Below the pieces are notes generated by a model that saw only the letters and a program-made list of their open reading frames with translations, did no database searches and was not told the DNA's origin. Below, piece by piece: positions 25,315-35,309 of a stretch of DNA of 42,876 nt. The position numbers and the translations under genes are program-made. Position 1 is the stretch's first letter. Each line of letters begins with the position of its first letter. This DNA comes from Flammeovirgaceae bacterium UBA2786 (GTDB lineage Bacteria > Bacteroidota > Bacteroidia > Cytophagales > Cyclobacteriaceae): NCBI GenBank assembly GCA_002352225.1, contig DEIA01000036.1, positions 1 through 42,876 of the forward strand, in the 5' to 3' direction.

Positions 25315-26478
25315 ATGAGCAAAAAAATTCAAATATTCGATACAACCCTTCGCGATGGCGAACAAGTACCGGGTTGTCAGTTAAAGACAGAAGAAAAAAT
25401 TATTATCGCACGCGAGCTTGAAGCGCTGGGCGTAGATGTAATCGAAGCCGGCTTTCCTATTTCCAGCCCGGGCGATTTTTTATCGGTGGTAGAAATTTCA
25501 AAAGCAGTAACCGAACCAGTGGTTTGCGGACTAACCCGCGCTAAGAAAGAAGATATTGATGTAGCTGCCGAAGCATTGCGTTATGCCAAGCATGGCCGCA
25601 TCCATACAGGCATTGGTTCAAGCGATGTGCACATCAAACATAAATTTCGCAGTACGCGCGAGCAAATTCTGGAACAAGGTGTGTGGGCAACCCAATATGC
25701 CAAAGCAAAAGGTTACGAAGTTGAGTTTTATGCAGAAGATGCCGGCCGTGCTGATCTTGCGTTTCTGGCACAACTTATCGAAGCTGTTATTGCAGCCGGA
25801 GCCGATGTGGTAAACATTCCGGATACAACCGGTTATTGCTTACCCCATTTGTACGGAAAACGTATTCAATACCTGGTGGAAAATGTTAAGAACATAGACA
25901 AAGCTGTGATCTCTGTGCATTGCCATAATGATCTTGGACTGGCAACAGCTAATACCATTGCAGGATTAATAAACGGTGCCGGCCAGGCCGAAGTAACCAT
26001 TAATGGAATTGGTGAGCGTGCCGGAAATACATCGCTGGAAGAAGTAGCCATGATTCTGCAAACACACAAAGACCTTGATTTACATACCAACATCAAAGCC
26101 AACAGGATTTATGCATTAAGTCAGTTGGTGTCGAGTATGATGCGTATGCCCGTGCAGGCTAACAAAGCTATTGTAGGAAAAAATGCATTTGCGCATTCGT
26201 CCGGTATCCATCAGGATGGCTTTTTGAAACATGCCGAAAATTATGAAATCATTAACCCGGCTGATGTAGGCGTGCCTTCATCTTCGATTGTATTAACTGC
26301 CCGTAGCGGTCGCGCGGCATTGAAACACCGCTTAGAGTTGTTAGGATACAACGTGAGTGGTGAAGATCTTAATACCGTTTACGAAAGTTTCCTGGTGGTA
26401 GCCGATGAGAAAAAGGACGTGAACGATGGCGATCTGATTATGATTGTTTCGAGCATGCCCGTATTGGTTAAGCCGTAA
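25315..26478 (+). CDS. leuA: 2-isopropylmalate synthase, short form
   Basis: A 387-residue DRE-TIM metallolyase, first step of leucine synthesis from 2-ketoisovalerate and acetyl-CoA. Motif I FDTTLRDGEQVPGC (about 8-21) includes catalytic Arg and Asp. GVDVIEAGFPISSPGDF, HCHNDLGLATANTIAG (metal ligands) and FAHSSGIHQDGFLK follow. It ends after the linker subdomain and lacks the C-terminal leucine-binding dimer domain of long LeuA (about 520 residues), so leucine feedback through that domain is not expected. A homocitrate or citramalate role is conceivable, but the leuCDB neighbours favour LeuA. Confidence 0.92.
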   Translation: MSKKIQIFDTTLRDGEQVPGCQLKTEEKIIIARELEALGVDVIEAGFPISSPGDFLSVVEISKAVTEPVVCGLTRAKKEDIDVAAEALRYAKHGRIHTGIGSSDVHIKHKFRSTREQILEQGVWATQYAKAKGYEVEFYAEDAGRADLAFLAQLIEAVIAAGADVVNIPDTTGYCLPHLYGKRIQYLVENVKNIDKAVISVHCHNDLGLATANTIAGLINGAGQAEVTINGIGERAGNTSLEEVAMILQTHKDLDLHTNIKANRIYALSQLVSSMMRMPVQANKAIVGKNAFAHSSGIHQDGFLKHAENYEIINPADVGVPSSSIVLTARSGRAALKHRLELLGYNVSGEDLNTVYESFLVVADEKKDVNDGDLIMIVSSMPVLVKP

Positions 26479-26520
26479 TCCGACCCTTTTTATTTCAAAA
26501 GCTTTTTGTAGATTCACTCT

Positions 26521-27354
26521 ATGAAAAGCTTTTTTTATTCCTCCTGGCTGTTGTTCATTGTCATGACCACCACCCTTTCCTCCGCACAAGAAATCGGATT
26601 GCAGCTTTACAGTCTGCGCAATGAAATTCCAAAAGATGTATCCGGCACACTTAAACAAATCAAAAGCTGGGGCATAACCGAAATTGAAGGCGGTGAAACT
26701 TACGGTTTGAGTATCGATGAGTTTAATGCGCTTAGCAAAGAAACCGGTTTGAAATTGATTGCCATTGGTGCCGACTTTGCCGAACTGGAAAAAGATCCGC
26801 AGGCAGTTGCCAATCGAGCCAAAGCATTTGGAGCAAACTATGTGGTATGTTACTGGATTCCGCACCATGGCGATAATTTTACGTTGACCGAAACAGAAAC
26901 TGCTATTCGTGTATTTAATACGGCCGGAAAGATTTTGGCCGAAAACGGAATCTCTTTTTGCTATCACCCGCATGGATACGAATTCAGATCCTATAAAAAG
27001 GGAACGTTGTTCGATTTCATGATGGAGGAAGTTAATCCGGCCTATGTAAATTTTGAAATGGATGTGTACTGGGTAAAACATCCGGGACAAGATCCGGTAA
27101 AGTTGCTGAAAAAATACAAAAACCGGTTTCCGCTTATGCACTTAAAAGATCGTAAACCTGGTACTCCAGGTAATCAAAACGGAAACGCAGATGTAGAAAC
27201 CAATGTGGTTTTAGGATCTGGTGATGTTGGTATTGCGGCCATTATGAAAGTGGCAAAGAAGTATGGCGTAAAACATTTCTTCATAGAAGATGAATCTTCC
27301 CGGTCGGTTCAGCAAATTCCACAAAGCCTGGAGTTCTTAAAATCACTGAAATAA
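26521..27354 (+). CDS. Secreted sugar phosphate isomerase/epimerase-like TIM barrel
   Basis: A 277-residue protein of the AP endonuclease family 2 (xylose isomerase-like) fold. It has an N-terminal signal peptide ending near SSAQ (about residue 22). Barrel motifs: IGLQLYSLRNEI, CYHPHGYEF, FEMDVYWV and MHLKDRK, which place the expected metal-binding acidic and His residues. Such exported proteins are common in Bacteroidetes and mostly of unknown substrate. It is related to the protein at 41336-42256. It lies 42 bases after leuA. Confidence 0.82.
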   Translation: MKSFFYSSWLLFIVMTTTLSSAQEIGLQLYSLRNEIPKDVSGTLKQIKSWGITEIEGGETYGLSIDEFNALSKETGLKLIAIGADFAELEKDPQAVANRAKAFGANYVVCYWIPHHGDNFTLTETETAIRVFNTAGKILAENGISFCYHPHGYEFRSYKKGTLFDFMMEEVNPAYVNFEMDVYWVKHPGQDPVKLLKKYKNRFPLMHLKDRKPGTPGNQNGNADVETNVVLGSGDVGIAAIMKVAKKYGVKHFFIEDESSRSVQQIPQSLEFLKSLK

Positions 27355-27416
27355 ATTCTATGTGAACCCTGCAGTAAAGTCAATTTAAAACCACATAGAC
27401 AGATTGAAACACATAG

Positions 27417-27845
27417 CTATGCTTGTAATTTCTCTGGCAACGTTGCGGGCACCGAAGTTACTTTGCGCTTCGTATAATCAAAACAAACAATCCCTGTTTT
27501 ACCCCGGGCCACCTCTTTATTGTGCTGGTTGGTGATGCGGTAGTACAGATCGAAACCGTATTTGTTCCAGTCGCTGGTTGCAATTTCAATTTTCAGTTCA
27601 TCTCCCAGAAAAGCTTCGGCTTTGTATACCACTACCGCATCAGTTATAATCTGACCTATGTCTCCTTCCAGATTCACCTCACTTTCAATACCCCGGCTTC
27701 TGTAAAAAAGTACACGGGCTTCCTGCATGAGTGTAAGCATGCGATCGTTACCTACGTGGCCACCATAGTTCAGATCGCTTACCCGAACGGATAATGTAGC
27801 CTCAAACACAAATTTATCGGGGAGGGTTAACTCAACTCGTGCCAT
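27417..27845 (-). CDS. Acyl-CoA thioesterase, 4HBT/hotdog family
   Basis: A 142-residue hotdog-fold protein. The active-site region VRVSDLNYGGHVGNDRML (about 21-38) has the D...N...GH pattern of YbgC/FadM-like thioesterases. The acyl substrate is unknown. It is divergent from mtgA, and the two starts are only 3-35 bases apart. Confidence 0.82.
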   Translation of the reverse strand: MARVELTLPDKFVFEATLSVRVSDLNYGGHVGNDRMLTLMQEARVLFYRSRGIESEVNLEGDIGQIITDAVVVYKAEAFLGDELKIEIATSDWNKYGFDLYYRITNQHNKEVARGKTGIVCFDYTKRKVTSVPATLPEKLQA

Positions 27846-27878
27846 CTAATGTTAATTTGCTGCAAGTATAACACCCGA

Positions 27879-28610
27879 ATGGCAAAAAAAAATTTACCGG
27901 CCCGGCTCTGGAGAAAATTAAAACGCATTGCGCTATGGATTTTTGTACTCCACCTGGTTTACCTTATTCTGCTACGCTGGGTTAATCCGCCCATTACTAT
28001 TACGCAACTTACCAATTGGGTGGATGGCCATGGACTAAAACGTGATTACGTGAATTTTGATGCAATGTCGCCCAACATCCGGTTGGCCGTAATGGCATCT
28101 GAAGACCAATTGTTTCCCGACCACAACGGGTTCGACATTAAAAGCATTAAGAAGGCGATGGAAAGCAACAAGAAAAGCAAACGCATTCGCGGGGCTTCCA
28201 CCATCAGTCAGCAGGTGGCTAAGAATGTTTTTTTGTGGCAAGGGCGCAGCTGGTTTCGCAAGGGGCTGGAAGTCTATTTTACGTTTATGATTGAATTGAT
28301 CTGGAGCAAAGAACGTATTCTGGAAATGTATCTGAACGTTTCAGAAATGGGCACCGGAATTTTTGGGGTGGAAGCTGCTTCACAAAAGTATTTTAAGAAA
28401 CCAGCCAGCAAACTCACGCGCACCGAAGCGGCACGCATTGCAGCCTGTTTGCCCAATCCAAAAAAATACAAAGCTGAACCCGCATCGCCATACATAGCCA
28501 GACGCACGTCATGGATTTTAATTCAGATGAACAACCTGGAAGGTGATGAAGATGTTGCCAAGCTTTTAGAAATTCCTAAACCAGAGAAGAAGAGCAAAAA
28601 GAAGAAATAA
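27879..28610 (+). CDS. mtgA: Monofunctional biosynthetic peptidoglycan transglycosylase
   Basis: A 243-residue GT51 enzyme that polymerises lipid II glycan strands at the inner membrane. One N-terminal membrane helix (about 16-36), catalytic Glu in ASEDQLFPDHNGFD, then GASTISQQVAKNVFLW and the second Glu region KERILEMYLNVSEMGTGIFG. A Lys-rich tail (EKKSKKKK) ends the protein. There is no transpeptidase domain. The start at 27879 (MAKKNLPARLW) is preferred over the in-frame ATG at 27849. Confidence 0.92.
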   Translation: MAKKNLPARLWRKLKRIALWIFVLHLVYLILLRWVNPPITITQLTNWVDGHGLKRDYVNFDAMSPNIRLAVMASEDQLFPDHNGFDIKSIKKAMESNKKSKRIRGASTISQQVAKNVFLWQGRSWFRKGLEVYFTFMIELIWSKERILEMYLNVSEMGTGIFGVEAASQKYFKKPASKLTRTEAARIAACLPNPKKYKAEPASPYIARRTSWILIQMNNLEGDEDVAKLLEIPKPEKKSKKKK

Positions 28611-28631
28611 CTTCGTTGTTAATGCCGCAAA

Positions 28632-29234
28632 TTAAGTAGCCCAGGCTTTTCCCACCTCAGCATACGGCACACAACCTCTAAACGGTCCGGGTACAGGATT
28701 ATATTGTAATGCTTGTGTAGCCCCGGGTTCGCTGGTGAAATAACCAGCCAACACCAGTTCCTTTACTTTCAGCACAAATGGTTTATCGCTACCGCTGCCT
28801 GCATTCCACCAACCAGTAGGGCCACCGTCTGTTGCATCGCTTATTGCTTTTGTGTGATGTTTCTCGAAAAACTGTACCTGTTCTTCGGGTGTGCAATTAA
28901 TAAACGCTTGACCCAGCGTTGTGCTTGCATCGGCATCAAATGCAATTAAGTCGGCAATAAATTTATCCTGTTGTTCTTTGGTGTACACATTCGCTATCAA
29001 CGTATCTATAAACTGTGGCACTCCGGCTTCTTTTGCGCCAGGAGTATCCGTTTCAGGAATAATAATCTCAGCCAGTATTTCAATCAATGCCCCCTGTTCG
29101 TTCGAAAAAAATACAGGAATAAAACCTGCCCGGGGTGTAGCCTTGCATCCATTTAATACTCCTATTAAGGTGGGGCCGGTAATCGCATAGCCTAAAATTA
29201 AACCGGCTCGTTGTATGGCTTCTCTCCTATCCAT
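28632..29234 (-). CDS. Gluconate 2-dehydrogenase subunit 3-like protein
   Basis: A 200-residue protein with a Tat-like N-terminus (MDRREAIQRAGLILGYA) and a lipobox-like LNGC near residue 30. The family motif region IIIPETDTPGAKEAGVPQFID (about 57-77) is clear. Such proteins are the small partner needed for export or activity of a GMC-type dehydrogenase, encoded directly downstream at 29246-30955. The cytochrome c subunit is not in the window. Confidence 0.88.
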   Translation of the reverse strand: MDRREAIQRAGLILGYAITGPTLIGVLNGCKATPRAGFIPVFFSNEQGALIEILAEIIIPETDTPGAKEAGVPQFIDTLIANVYTKEQQDKFIADLIAFDADASTTLGQAFINCTPEEQVQFFEKHHTKAISDATDGGPTGWWNAGSGSDKPFVLKVKELVLAGYFTSEPGATQALQYNPVPGPFRGCVPYAEVGKAWAT

Positions 29235-29245
29235 CTTTTTTTGAT

Positions 29246-30955
29246 TTAGAGGTTTTGTTTTTTTAGTTCGTTAACCGCGTATTCAGCTGCGCGTGCTGTA
29301 AGCGCCATATACGTTAGCGATGGGTTCTGGCAGGCGGAAGATGTCATAGCGGCACCATCAGTAACAAATACATTAGGCGCTTCATGCACCTGATTCCACT
29401 TATTAAGCACCGATGTTTTCGGATCTTTACCCATGCGTGCTGTACCCATTTCGTGAATACCCAAGCCGATGTTATTGGGGGCATCGTAAATTTTTACATT
29501 CTTAAAGCCGGCCGCTTCCAGCATTTCGGCTGCACTGGTTTTCATATCTTCGCGCATTACCTTTTCATTCTGCTTCCACTCAGCATCTACACTTAATGTA
29601 GGCAGGCCGTACACATCTTTCTTTTCGGTGTTAAGCGTTACCCGATTTTCCTGATACGGCAAACATTCGCCAAAACCAGTAATACCCATCCGCCAAGGGC
29701 CGGGTGTTTCCAATGTTTCTTTTAGTTGTGCTCCATAAGCCATCTCCATTACTCCACGCGACCACTCTTGCCTGCTGGCTGCACCCTGATAGCCGAAGCC
29801 GCGTACATAATCGGTACGCTTATCATTACCCACATTTCTGAAACGGGGAATGTAAATACCGTTGGGTCTGCGCCCGATGTAATACTTATCTTCAAAACCA
29901 TCTATGGCACCATCGGCACCGGCACGATATTGATGATCCATCAGGTTACGACCTAACTGATCGCTGCCGTTACCTAATCCATTCGGGAACCTGGATGAAA
30001 TTGAGTTTAGTAAGATGAATGTACTTCCTAAAGAAGAAGCATTCAGGAAAATAATTTTTGCAAAAAATTCTATCTCTTGTTTGGTTTCTGCATCCAACAC
30101 GCGCACACCAACTGCTTTACCCTTTTGCTCATCATATATAATAGAGTGCACAATAGAATGCGGCCGCAACGTCATGTTTCCGGTTTTGGCGGCAGCCGGA
30201 AGTGTAGAGGCATTGCTGCTGAAGTACGCACCATACGGACAACCCCGATCGCATAAGTTGCGCGACTGGCAAACTCCGCGCGATGGATCGTGAGGTAAGG
30301 GTGCTGTTAAATGAGCAACACGACCGATGGTAACTTTACGGCCACCAAATTTTTCGGCTACTTTATCGCGAAACACTTCTTCCACACAGTTTAAATCCAT
30401 TGGTGGAAGAAACTTTCCATCCGGAACATGCGCTAACCCTTCTGCACGACCGCTTACACCAATATAGGTTTCTACATAATCATACCAGGGTGCCAGATCT
30501 TTATAGCGAATGGGCCAATCCACCCCTACCCCATCTTTTGCATTGGCTTCAAAATCCAAATCGGATAACCGATACGTTTGCTTACCCCACATAATAGAAC
30601 GGCCCCCTTCATGGTAGCCCCTAATCCAATCGAAAGGTTTTACTTCTGTATAAGGATTCTCAAGATCATTCACCCACCAGTGTTTGGTAGCCTGGCTAAC
30701 CCAACCTGTTCTTTTTTGCACCGGAAAAAACTTCAGGTCTTCGGGCGTAAGCCTGTTACCGTATGGCAACTGCCACGGATCTTTGTTCATAGTGGGATAG
30801 TCCACCTGGTGCTTAACCGGCCGGCCTCGTTCCAGCACCAATGTTTTCAATCCTTTTTCGGTAAGTTCTTTGGCGGCCCAGCCACCGCTAATGCCTGTAC
30901 CCACTACAATGGCATCGAAGGTGTTTTGCTGATCGGCTTTCAGGTTTAGGTTCAT
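29246..30955 (-). CDS. GMC family oxidoreductase (gluconate dehydrogenase-like large subunit)
   Basis: A 569-residue flavoprotein. The FAD motif VVGTGISGGWAAKELTEKG (about 17-35) opens the protein; the C-terminal GMC part holds the catalytic His region GLGIHEMGTARMG and VTDGAAMTSSACQNPSLT. A Cys-rich stretch CQSRNLCDRGCPYGA, near residue 240, is typical of the gluconate 2-dehydrogenase group. It would oxidise a sugar or polyol in the periplasm and pass electrons on. The start at 30955 is preferred; an upstream start at 31018 adds 21 residues with no family likeness. It lies 11 bases from its partner gene. Confidence 0.88.
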   Translation of the reverse strand: MNLNLKADQQNTFDAIVVGTGISGGWAAKELTEKGLKTLVLERGRPVKHQVDYPTMNKDPWQLPYGNRLTPEDLKFFPVQKRTGWVSQATKHWWVNDLENPYTEVKPFDWIRGYHEGGRSIMWGKQTYRLSDLDFEANAKDGVGVDWPIRYKDLAPWYDYVETYIGVSGRAEGLAHVPDGKFLPPMDLNCVEEVFRDKVAEKFGGRKVTIGRVAHLTAPLPHDPSRGVCQSRNLCDRGCPYGAYFSSNASTLPAAAKTGNMTLRPHSIVHSIIYDEQKGKAVGVRVLDAETKQEIEFFAKIIFLNASSLGSTFILLNSISSRFPNGLGNGSDQLGRNLMDHQYRAGADGAIDGFEDKYYIGRRPNGIYIPRFRNVGNDKRTDYVRGFGYQGAASRQEWSRGVMEMAYGAQLKETLETPGPWRMGITGFGECLPYQENRVTLNTEKKDVYGLPTLSVDAEWKQNEKVMREDMKTSAAEMLEAAGFKNVKIYDAPNNIGLGIHEMGTARMGKDPKTSVLNKWNQVHEAPNVFVTDGAAMTSSACQNPSLTYMALTARAAEYAVNELKKQNL

Positions 30956-31186
30956 GCGAAACGATGTTAGAGAAATGAAATTTAACTTTTTTCGCAAAGT
31001 ATCAATAAGAAAAAACAATCTTTCTGATAGGAGCCTAAACGATTGTTAGTCGTGGTCCTCCCGATACCTTGTGTTACATGATTTAACATGGTGTTCGAAT
31101 TTGAAATTCCGCAAAAATAATTCCGTGTGGATGCAACTTTCCTGAGTACCTGAAGTATCTAAAAGGTAGTAAAACCCCCAACGCCC

Positions 31187-33577
31187 ATGCTTCGCAGCTA
31201 TTTCAAAATCGCCATTCGTAACCTCATCAAAAACAAAGGTTATACATTCATAAACATTGCCGGGCTGGCTTCAGGCATGACTGTGGCCTTGCTTATCGGG
31301 TTATGGATCTGGGACGAGATAACCTATAATACGTATCATAAAAACTATGATAGGTTGGCGCAGGTTTGGCAACACAACCTGTATAATGGTGTAAAGGCTT
31401 CGCAGGTTTCGAATCCATACGTAATGGCTGAAGAAATACGCAACACCTATGGCAGCGACTTTAAATATGTACTCCAAAGCACCTGGAATTTTGGCCGTGT
31501 GCTTACCGTAGGCGATAAGATGTTTAGCAAAGCAGGCATGTACTGGGAACCCGGAGTACTTGATATGTTATCGATAAAATTGATACACGGCTCGCCCGAA
31601 ACTGCATTAAAAGATCCTCATTCCATACTGCTATCTCAAACCGTTTCTTCTGCCTATTTCGGTGATTCCAATCCCGTGGGGCAGACCATGCGCGTAAATA
31701 ACCAGAGCGATGTAAAAGTTACCGGTGTTTATGAAGACCTTCCGTACAATTCAAACTTTCGCACCATGACGTGGATTATGCCCTGGGATTTATACATCCG
31801 CGAAAATACCTGGATCAAAAGCATGGAGGATCCGTGGGGCAGCAACTTTACCCAAACCTGGGTTCAACTTGCTGATCATGCCGACATGCAACAGGTGTCG
31901 GATAAAATTGTAAACGTGAAGTTCAATAAGCTTAACGAAAACGAAAAAAAATACAAACCCGAAGTGTTTCTGCACCCCATGAGCAAGTGGCACCTGTACT
32001 CCGAATTTAAAGAGGGCAAAAATACCGGAGGCCGCATTGAGTTTGTGTGGATGTTTGGTGTTATTGGCGTGTTTGTGTTGCTATTAGCCTGCATCAACTT
32101 TATGAATCTGAGCACGGCCCGAAGTGAGAAACGCGCAAAGGAAGTGGGCATACGCAAATCCATTGGCTCCATGCGTGCGCAACTGGTAAGCCAGTTCTTC
32201 AGCGAATCGGTATTAATGGCCTTGTTTGCTTTTGTAGTTACAATAGGATTAGTGTACCTCGCCTTACCCTGGTTTAATAGTGTAGCCGATAAAAAAATTG
32301 AGTTATTATGGAGTAGTCCTTTGTTTTGGTTGATTGGCATTGGCTTCAGTGTATTAACCGGCATCTTGGCCGGAAGTTATCCTGCACTTTATTTATCTTC
32401 ATTTCAACCCGTACAAGTTTTGAAAGGAACCTTTCGTGCCGGGCGGGGCGCTTCACTACCACGCCAGGTGTTGGTGGTGTTGCAATTTTCAGTATCGGTT
32501 ATTCTCATCATTGGCACGGTAGTGGTGTTTCGGCAAATTCAATTTGCAAAAAACCGGCCGATTGGATATGAACGTAACGGGCTCATAAATGTGTATTTAC
32601 AAACCAACGACATTCACAAACACTTCGATGCTGTGCGCAACGAATTAAAAACCCAGAATGCCATTGTTGAGATGACAGAAGCGGGCGCCCCTACCACGCA
32701 AGTATGGAATAGCAATGGTGGTTTTACCTGGAGCGGTAAAGATCCTTCCTTAGCAGTTGATTTTCCAAATAATGGAGTTAATCACGAGTTTGGAAAAACC
32801 GTAGGATGGAAATTTAAAGAAGGTCGTGATTTTTCGCGCGACTTCGCCAGCGATTCACTTACGTTCGTAATCAACGAAGCAATGGCCCGGTTTCTTGGAT
32901 TTGAAAAACCCGTGGGAGAAACACTTACCTGGAACGACACTAACTATAAGATTATTGGCATCATTGAAGACATGGTCATCGAATCGCCATACGAGCCGGT
33001 ACGCCCTTCGCTGTGGCACATAGACCGGTATAATAATGTTAATCTGGTGATTCTAAAACTAAATCCGGATATGAACGCTGCCGAGTCGCTAGAGAAAATC
33101 AAAACTGTGTTTACACGATACAGTCCATCTTCTCCTTTTAGTTATGAGTTTGTAGATGCAGAATATGCACGCAAGTTTGAAGGCGAGGAACGGATTGGAA
33201 AACTAGCCAGCGCTTTTGCCGGGCTTGCCATTTTCATCAGTTGCCTTGGCATTTTTGGATTGGCCAGTTTTGTAGCTGAGCAACGTACCAAAGAAATAGG
33301 TGTGCGGAAAGTGATGGGCGCCAGCGTAACTAATTTGTGGGCTATGCTTTCGAAAGACTTTGTCGTGCTGGTAAGCATCTCATTACTTGTAGCCATGCCC
33401 TTGTCGTGGTATTTTATGAGCGCCTGGCTCCAAAAATATCAATACCGGAGCGATATGGCCTGGTGGATTTTTGCAGCAGCCGGTGTAGGTGCATTGCTCA
33501 TTACTTTACTTACCGTAAGCTATCAATCTATTAAAGCGGCAATGGCTAATCCGGTTAAGAGTTTGAGGAGTGAGTAA
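31187..33577 (+). CDS. ABC transporter permease, MacB/FtsX type
   Basis: A 796-residue permease. It has an N-terminal MacB periplasmic core (YFKIAIRNLIKNKGY, membrane helix about 21-41) and two FtsX domains, the first with helices from about 285 to 430 (VGIRKSIGSMRAQL between them), the second near the C-terminus (KEIGVRKVMGASVTNLW). Bacteroidetes carry many such permeases, often encoded without a nearby ATPase. No ATPase gene is adjacent. Substrate unknown; export of small molecules or lipoprotein-type cargo is possible. Confidence 0.9.
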   Translation: MLRSYFKIAIRNLIKNKGYTFINIAGLASGMTVALLIGLWIWDEITYNTYHKNYDRLAQVWQHNLYNGVKASQVSNPYVMAEEIRNTYGSDFKYVLQSTWNFGRVLTVGDKMFSKAGMYWEPGVLDMLSIKLIHGSPETALKDPHSILLSQTVSSAYFGDSNPVGQTMRVNNQSDVKVTGVYEDLPYNSNFRTMTWIMPWDLYIRENTWIKSMEDPWGSNFTQTWVQLADHADMQQVSDKIVNVKFNKLNENEKKYKPEVFLHPMSKWHLYSEFKEGKNTGGRIEFVWMFGVIGVFVLLLACINFMNLSTARSEKRAKEVGIRKSIGSMRAQLVSQFFSESVLMALFAFVVTIGLVYLALPWFNSVADKKIELLWSSPLFWLIGIGFSVLTGILAGSYPALYLSSFQPVQVLKGTFRAGRGASLPRQVLVVLQFSVSVILIIGTVVVFRQIQFAKNRPIGYERNGLINVYLQTNDIHKHFDAVRNELKTQNAIVEMTEAGAPTTQVWNSNGGFTWSGKDPSLAVDFPNNGVNHEFGKTVGWKFKEGRDFSRDFASDSLTFVINEAMARFLGFEKPVGETLTWNDTNYKIIGIIEDMVIESPYEPVRPSLWHIDRYNNVNLVILKLNPDMNAAESLEKIKTVFTRYSPSSPFSYEFVDAEYARKFEGEERIGKLASAFAGLAIFISCLGIFGLASFVAEQRTKEIGVRKVMGASVTNLWAMLSKDFVVLVSISLLVAMPLSWYFMSAWLQKYQYRSDMAWWIFAAAGVGALLITLLTVSYQSIKAAMANPVKSLRSE

Positions 33578-33649
33578 AACTAATTATTTATGTAACCGGT
33601 AAGCCTATTCTAATTCTGGAATGGTAAGTTTCCGCTTTAATCCAGACTT

Positions 33650-35230
33650 ATGAATAAATCATTATTTCTCTCCGCTCTGGGCATTTGTGCCGCTTCTTTC
33701 GCTTTCGCACAAAAACCCGAAAAGGTTGACACAACCCTTATTTCAAAAATCAAAAAAGAAGGCTTCGAACGCTCGCAGGTAATGGACATTATGAGCATGC
33801 TTACCGATGTGCACGGCCCTCGTCTTACCAACTCGCCCGGCTATGCAAAAGCAGCCGACTATGTAAAAACAACTCTTACTGCATGGGGATTACAAAATGC
33901 ACACTTCGATACGTGGGACGAAGAATTTGGCCGCGGCTGGTCAATCAAAAAATTCAGCTTGCAAAATCTGGGGCCGGTTTATACATCCGTTATTGCCTAT
34001 CCCAAAGCCTGGAGCCCGGGCATTAAAGGAACCGTACAAGCCGATGTAGTTTACTTAGATGTAACCAAAGAAGCCGATCTTGAAAAATACAAAGGCAAAC
34101 TGAAAGGCAAGATTGTATTATTCGATAAGCCTGTTGAAACTACCGCCACATTTACTGCAGATGGAACCCGCTTTACAGATTCAGAACTTTTAGAAATGGC
34201 CAATGCCGGACCCGTAGCCGGTGGACAAGGTGGATTCCGGATGCCAACAGGTGGTTCTAATCTTCCTTTTGCTAAATGGGAATTTTTACAAAAAGAAGGC
34301 GCCCTTGCCGTATTGGAACCAAGCCCGCTTACCCGCCAGCAGGATGGAACTTTATTAGTGTCTGCTGCAACCATTCCGTATGCTTCTAATGTTCCGTTTA
34401 CCGAACGGGTACGGGCTCAAAGTGCTAATGCCCCCAAAATACTTCCGCAGATTGTAGTAGCCAGCGAGCATTACAACCGCATGGTACGTCAATTGCAAAA
34501 AGGACAACTGATTAAATCTGAACTTACGTATGAAGTTGAGTTCACCAATGCAGCACCCGGCTTTAATGTAATTGCCGAAATACCCGGTACCGATCTGAAA
34601 GATGAGGTGGTAATGATTGGCGCTCACTTAGACTCCTGGCATGCCGGCACGGGTGCTACCGATAATGCATCGGGTTCGGCTGTAATGATGGAAGCTATGC
34701 GCATTATTAAATCGTTAGGTATTAGTCCGCGCAGAACCATTCGTATAGGATTGTGGAGCGGTGAAGAACAAGGACTGATTGGCTCACGTAATTATGTAAA
34801 ACGTGTATTAGGCCAGCGTCTTGATAAGACTGCTCCATTCGACTCGATTAAACTTACTCCTGCCGGAGAAAAATTCTCTGTGTATTTTAATATGGACAAC
34901 GGCACCGGAAAATACCGCGGTATATATTTACAAAGCAATGAAGGTGCCCGCAGTGTATTTCGTGCGTGGCTCCAGCCATTTGAAAAACTGGGCGCCAGCA
35001 CCATTACCTATCAAAACACAGGCGGCACCGATCACCAGTCGTTTGATGCCATCGGGTTACCGGGGTTTCAATTTATTCAGGACCCGATTGAATACCGTAC
35101 GCGCACGCACCACACCAGTATGGACTTGTACGATAAAACCATTGAAGCAGACCTGAAACACAATGCGGTAATGACTGCTGCGTTTGCATGGCTGGCCGCT
35201 AACCGCGATGAGTTGTTTCCGAGAAAATAA
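33650..35230 (+). CDS. Secreted M28-family metallopeptidase
   Basis: A 526-residue zinc peptidase with a signal peptide (ends FAFAQ, residue 21). The middle (about 120-290) resembles a PA-type insert. The catalytic part shows H326/D328 (GAHLDSWHAG), D338 (GATDNASGS), E372/E373 (WSGEEQGLIG), D416 (FNMDNGTG) and a C-terminal His near 487 (THHTSMDLYD), the expected M28 ligands and base. It probably trims peptides in the periplasm or outside. A bidirectional terminator follows. Confidence 0.92.
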   Translation: MNKSLFLSALGICAASFAFAQKPEKVDTTLISKIKKEGFERSQVMDIMSMLTDVHGPRLTNSPGYAKAADYVKTTLTAWGLQNAHFDTWDEEFGRGWSIKKFSLQNLGPVYTSVIAYPKAWSPGIKGTVQADVVYLDVTKEADLEKYKGKLKGKIVLFDKPVETTATFTADGTRFTDSELLEMANAGPVAGGQGGFRMPTGGSNLPFAKWEFLQKEGALAVLEPSPLTRQQDGTLLVSAATIPYASNVPFTERVRAQSANAPKILPQIVVASEHYNRMVRQLQKGQLIKSELTYEVEFTNAAPGFNVIAEIPGTDLKDEVVMIGAHLDSWHAGTGATDNASGSAVMMEAMRIIKSLGISPRRTIRIGLWSGEEQGLIGSRNYVKRVLGQRLDKTAPFDSIKLTPAGEKFSVYFNMDNGTGKYRGIYLQSNEGARSVFRAWLQPFEKLGASTITYQNTGGTDHQSFDAIGLPGFQFIQDPIEYRTRTHHTSMDLYDKTIEADLKHNAVMTAAFAWLAANRDELFPRK

Positions 35231-35250
35231 ATTTAGTACTGTATAAAAGT

Positions 35251-35285
35251 AAAAAGACCTGCCGCTTCCGGCAGGTCTTTTTTTA
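35251..35285. terminator. Strong bidirectional Rho-independent terminator
   Basis: A perfect 14-bp stem (35251-35264 with 35269-35282) around the loop CTTC, with a T-run to the right and an A-run to the left. It ends the M28 peptidase transcript and could also serve the minus-strand gene at 35433-36095. Confidence 0.9.
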
Positions 35286-35309
35286 TTGAAAAGGTGTTGT
35301 AACGTTTTC

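Noticed and set aside
26341..27141. 266-codon open frame on the minus strand
   Set aside because: It lies antisense to leuA and the TIM-barrel gene, which have clear family motifs; the product looks like no known protein.
31876..32364. 162-codon open frame on the minus strand
   Set aside because: Antisense to the FtsX-type permease; composition follows the complement of that gene.
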